Assembly (NCBI RefSeq): GCF_000195085.1
Contig: NC_015380.1
Span: 1,220,728-1,284,727, forward strand
DNA length: 64,000 nt
Source of the DNA: Candidatus Pelagibacter sp. IMCC9063
GTDB lineage: Bacteria; Pseudomonadota; Alphaproteobacteria; Pelagibacterales; Pelagibacteraceae
Direction: 5' to 3'
Part shown: positions 62,860 to 64,000 of the stretch, in pieces
How the letters are laid out: every line of letters starts with the position of its first letter
Position numbering within the stretch: position 1 is the stretch's first letter
Position numbers and translations under genes: made by a program
Notes under the pieces: generated by a model
Told to the model about the DNA's origin: nothing
The model's input: only the letters and a program-made list of their open reading frames with translations
The model's database searches: none

Positions 62860-64000
62860 TTAAATAGCAGTTGAAAACTCTTCGTTTGGTGCTGTTCTTT
62901 TTCTTTTAATTATTAACTTATTTAAAGCGTTAATATAGGCTTTCGCAGAGGCTACCAACGTATCCGTGTCTGCTGCTTGGCCTACAGAAATTTTTCCTTT
63001 TTCTTCAATTCTAACGCTAACTGTTGCTTGTGCATCTGTTCCTTCAGTCACAGCATGAACTTGATACAATTGTAAGTGTGCTTCATGGGGAAACAATTCT
63101 TTAATCCCTTTAAAAATAGAATCTACAGGTCCATCCCCAGACTGTTCTGTTTTTGAAATAGTTCCATAAACATCGAGTTCTAAAACTGCTTTTTGTCCCT
63201 TAGTTCCAGCAAATACATCTAAAGAAACTAACTTAATGACATTTTTATCGTTCATTAATTCATCGTCAACCAAAGCTGCTATATCATCATCAAATACATG
63301 TTTCTTTTTATCAGCCAGGTCTTTAAATTTTTTAAATGCCTCGTCAATTTTAGATTCATCAAAATTAGGGTATCCCAATACAATTAATTTTTCTTTAAAT
63401 GCATGTCGACCAGAATGCTTTCCCATTACAAGAGAAGACTTGCTTACCCCTACACTTTCTGGAGTCATGATTTCATAAGTATTTTTATTCTTTAGCATTC
63501 CGTCTTGGTGAATTCCAGATTCGTGGGCAAAGGCATTTTTTCCTACAATGGCTTTATTGTACTGAACAGGAAAACCAATGGTACTAGATAATAATTTTGA
63601 ACAAGGACTAATTTTTTTAGTATTAATATTAGTTGTATATGGCATTAAGTCATTTCTTGTTTTGATGGCCATTACCACTTCTTCTAAAGCAGCATTACCA
63701 GCTCTCTCTCCAATACCATTAATAGTACATTCTACTTGCCTTGCACCTGCTGCCACACCTGCCAAAGCATTTGCTACTGCCAATCCTAAATCATTATGGG
63801 TATGAGTAGAAACAACTACTTTGTCTATGCTAGGAACTCGGTTATATAAATCTTTGATAATTCTTTCGTAATCTGAAGGAGTTGCGTAACCAACCGTATC
63901 TGGAATATTAATAGTAGTTGCTCCAGATTTAATTGCCAACTCTACAGTTTTGCATAAAAAATCAGAATCTGTTCTAGTTGCATCTTCTGGAGACCATTCG
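62860..64000 (-). CDS. leuA: 2-Isopropylmalate synthase (5' end cut by window)
   Basis: The visible 380 codons lack the N-terminal part of the gene. They contain the catalytic-barrel pieces VEWSPEDATRTDSDFL, INIPDTVGYATP, VSTHTHNDLGLAVANALAGV with the metal-binding histidines, and NGIGERAGNAALEEV. The C-terminal LeuA regulatory domain follows, with GDGPVDSIFKGI and a tail rich in basic residues. The enzyme starts leucine synthesis from acetyl-CoA and 2-oxoisovalerate. It is the gene before mreB; the start lies beyond the right edge. Confidence 0.94.
   Translation of the reverse strand, partial: EWSPEDATRTDSDFLCKTVELAIKSGATTINIPDTVGYATPSDYERIIKDLYNRVPSIDKVVVSTHTHNDLGLAVANALAGVAAGARQVECTINGIGERAGNAALEEVVMAIKTRNDLMPYTTNINTKKISPCSKLLSSTIGFPVQYNKAIVGKNAFAHESGIHQDGMLKNKNTYEIMTPESVGVSKSSLVMGKHSGRHAFKEKLIVLGYPNFDESKIDEAFKKFKDLADKKKHVFDDDIAALVDDELMNDKNVIKLVSLDVFAGTKGQKAVLELDVYGTISKTEQSGDGPVDSIFKGIKELFPHEAHLQLYQVHAVTEGTDAQATVSVRIEEKGKISVGQAADTDTLVASAKAYINALNKLIIKRKRTAPNEEFSTAI

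Overview
The window looks like chromosome of a streamlined, low-GC, free-living alphaproteobacterium, probably marine (SAR11/HIMB59-like in style). The main lineage markers are a TrcR/DUF1013 regulator, a COQ9-family protein, the alphaproteobacterial block ruvC-ybgC-tolQRAB-pal-ybgF-tilS-ftsH-folP-glmM, the xseB-ispA-dxs operon, RpoH, and a ZapA gene paired with a coiled-coil partner. Intergenic spaces are short, many genes overlap by 1 to 10 bases, and no gene-free stretch exceeds 300 bases. The exact lineage cannot be fixed from the sequence alone.

Layout. 1-4.1 kb (minus strand): an iron-binding periplasmic protein behind a near-perfect Fur box, an FeS-type cryptochrome/photolyase relative, a PsiE-like membrane protein and a DMT exporter. 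4.1-8.7 kb (plus): a frameshifted proC-like gene, two glyoxalase paralogues around a small cytochrome c, then a Tat-exported small subunit and a GMC flavoprotein resembling bacterial FAD glucose dehydrogenase, closed by a strong terminator. 8.7-16.4 kb: a frameshifted rhodanese, pdxH, aroC, a rhomboid protease, a TauE/SafE transporter, a choline-dehydrogenase-like GMC enzyme, and a protein with a lysine-rich half and an acidic half. 16.4-23.8 kb is the accessory region: a UMF1-type MFS transporter with a frameshifted winged-helix regulator, an outer-membrane barrel protein, a broken copy of the dxs 3' end, a 1045-residue autotransporter (BspA/DUF285 repeats, Ig-like repeats, barrel), a divergent TetR-type regulator and a DUF2127 membrane protein. 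23.8-64 kb is core genome: isoprenoid synthesis, an ABC exporter, tRNA-Arg(UCG), rluD, rpoH, purA, the Tol-Pal/FtsH block, ruvC-yebC, zapA, the tkt-gap-pgk-fba carbon operon, efp, rpmE, trcR, purEK, coq9-mreDCB and a truncated leuA.

How the genes work together. The 5-9 kb genes suggest a periplasmic sugar or alcohol oxidation module feeding electrons to a c-type cytochrome, with aldehyde detoxification next door. The Tol-Pal, MreBCD, GlmM and FtsH genes form an envelope-maintenance block.

Most notable: in two places an accessory gene or cluster sits just downstream of a core gene and is followed by a second copy of that core gene's 3' end. One is a 20-base copy of the pdxH tail beyond the rhodanese. 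The other is about 170 bases of dxs tail beyond the autotransporter island. This looks like insertion at gene 3' ends with duplication of the tail. Separately, four genes carry single-base frameshifts at homopolymers, which may be real decay or sequencing error.
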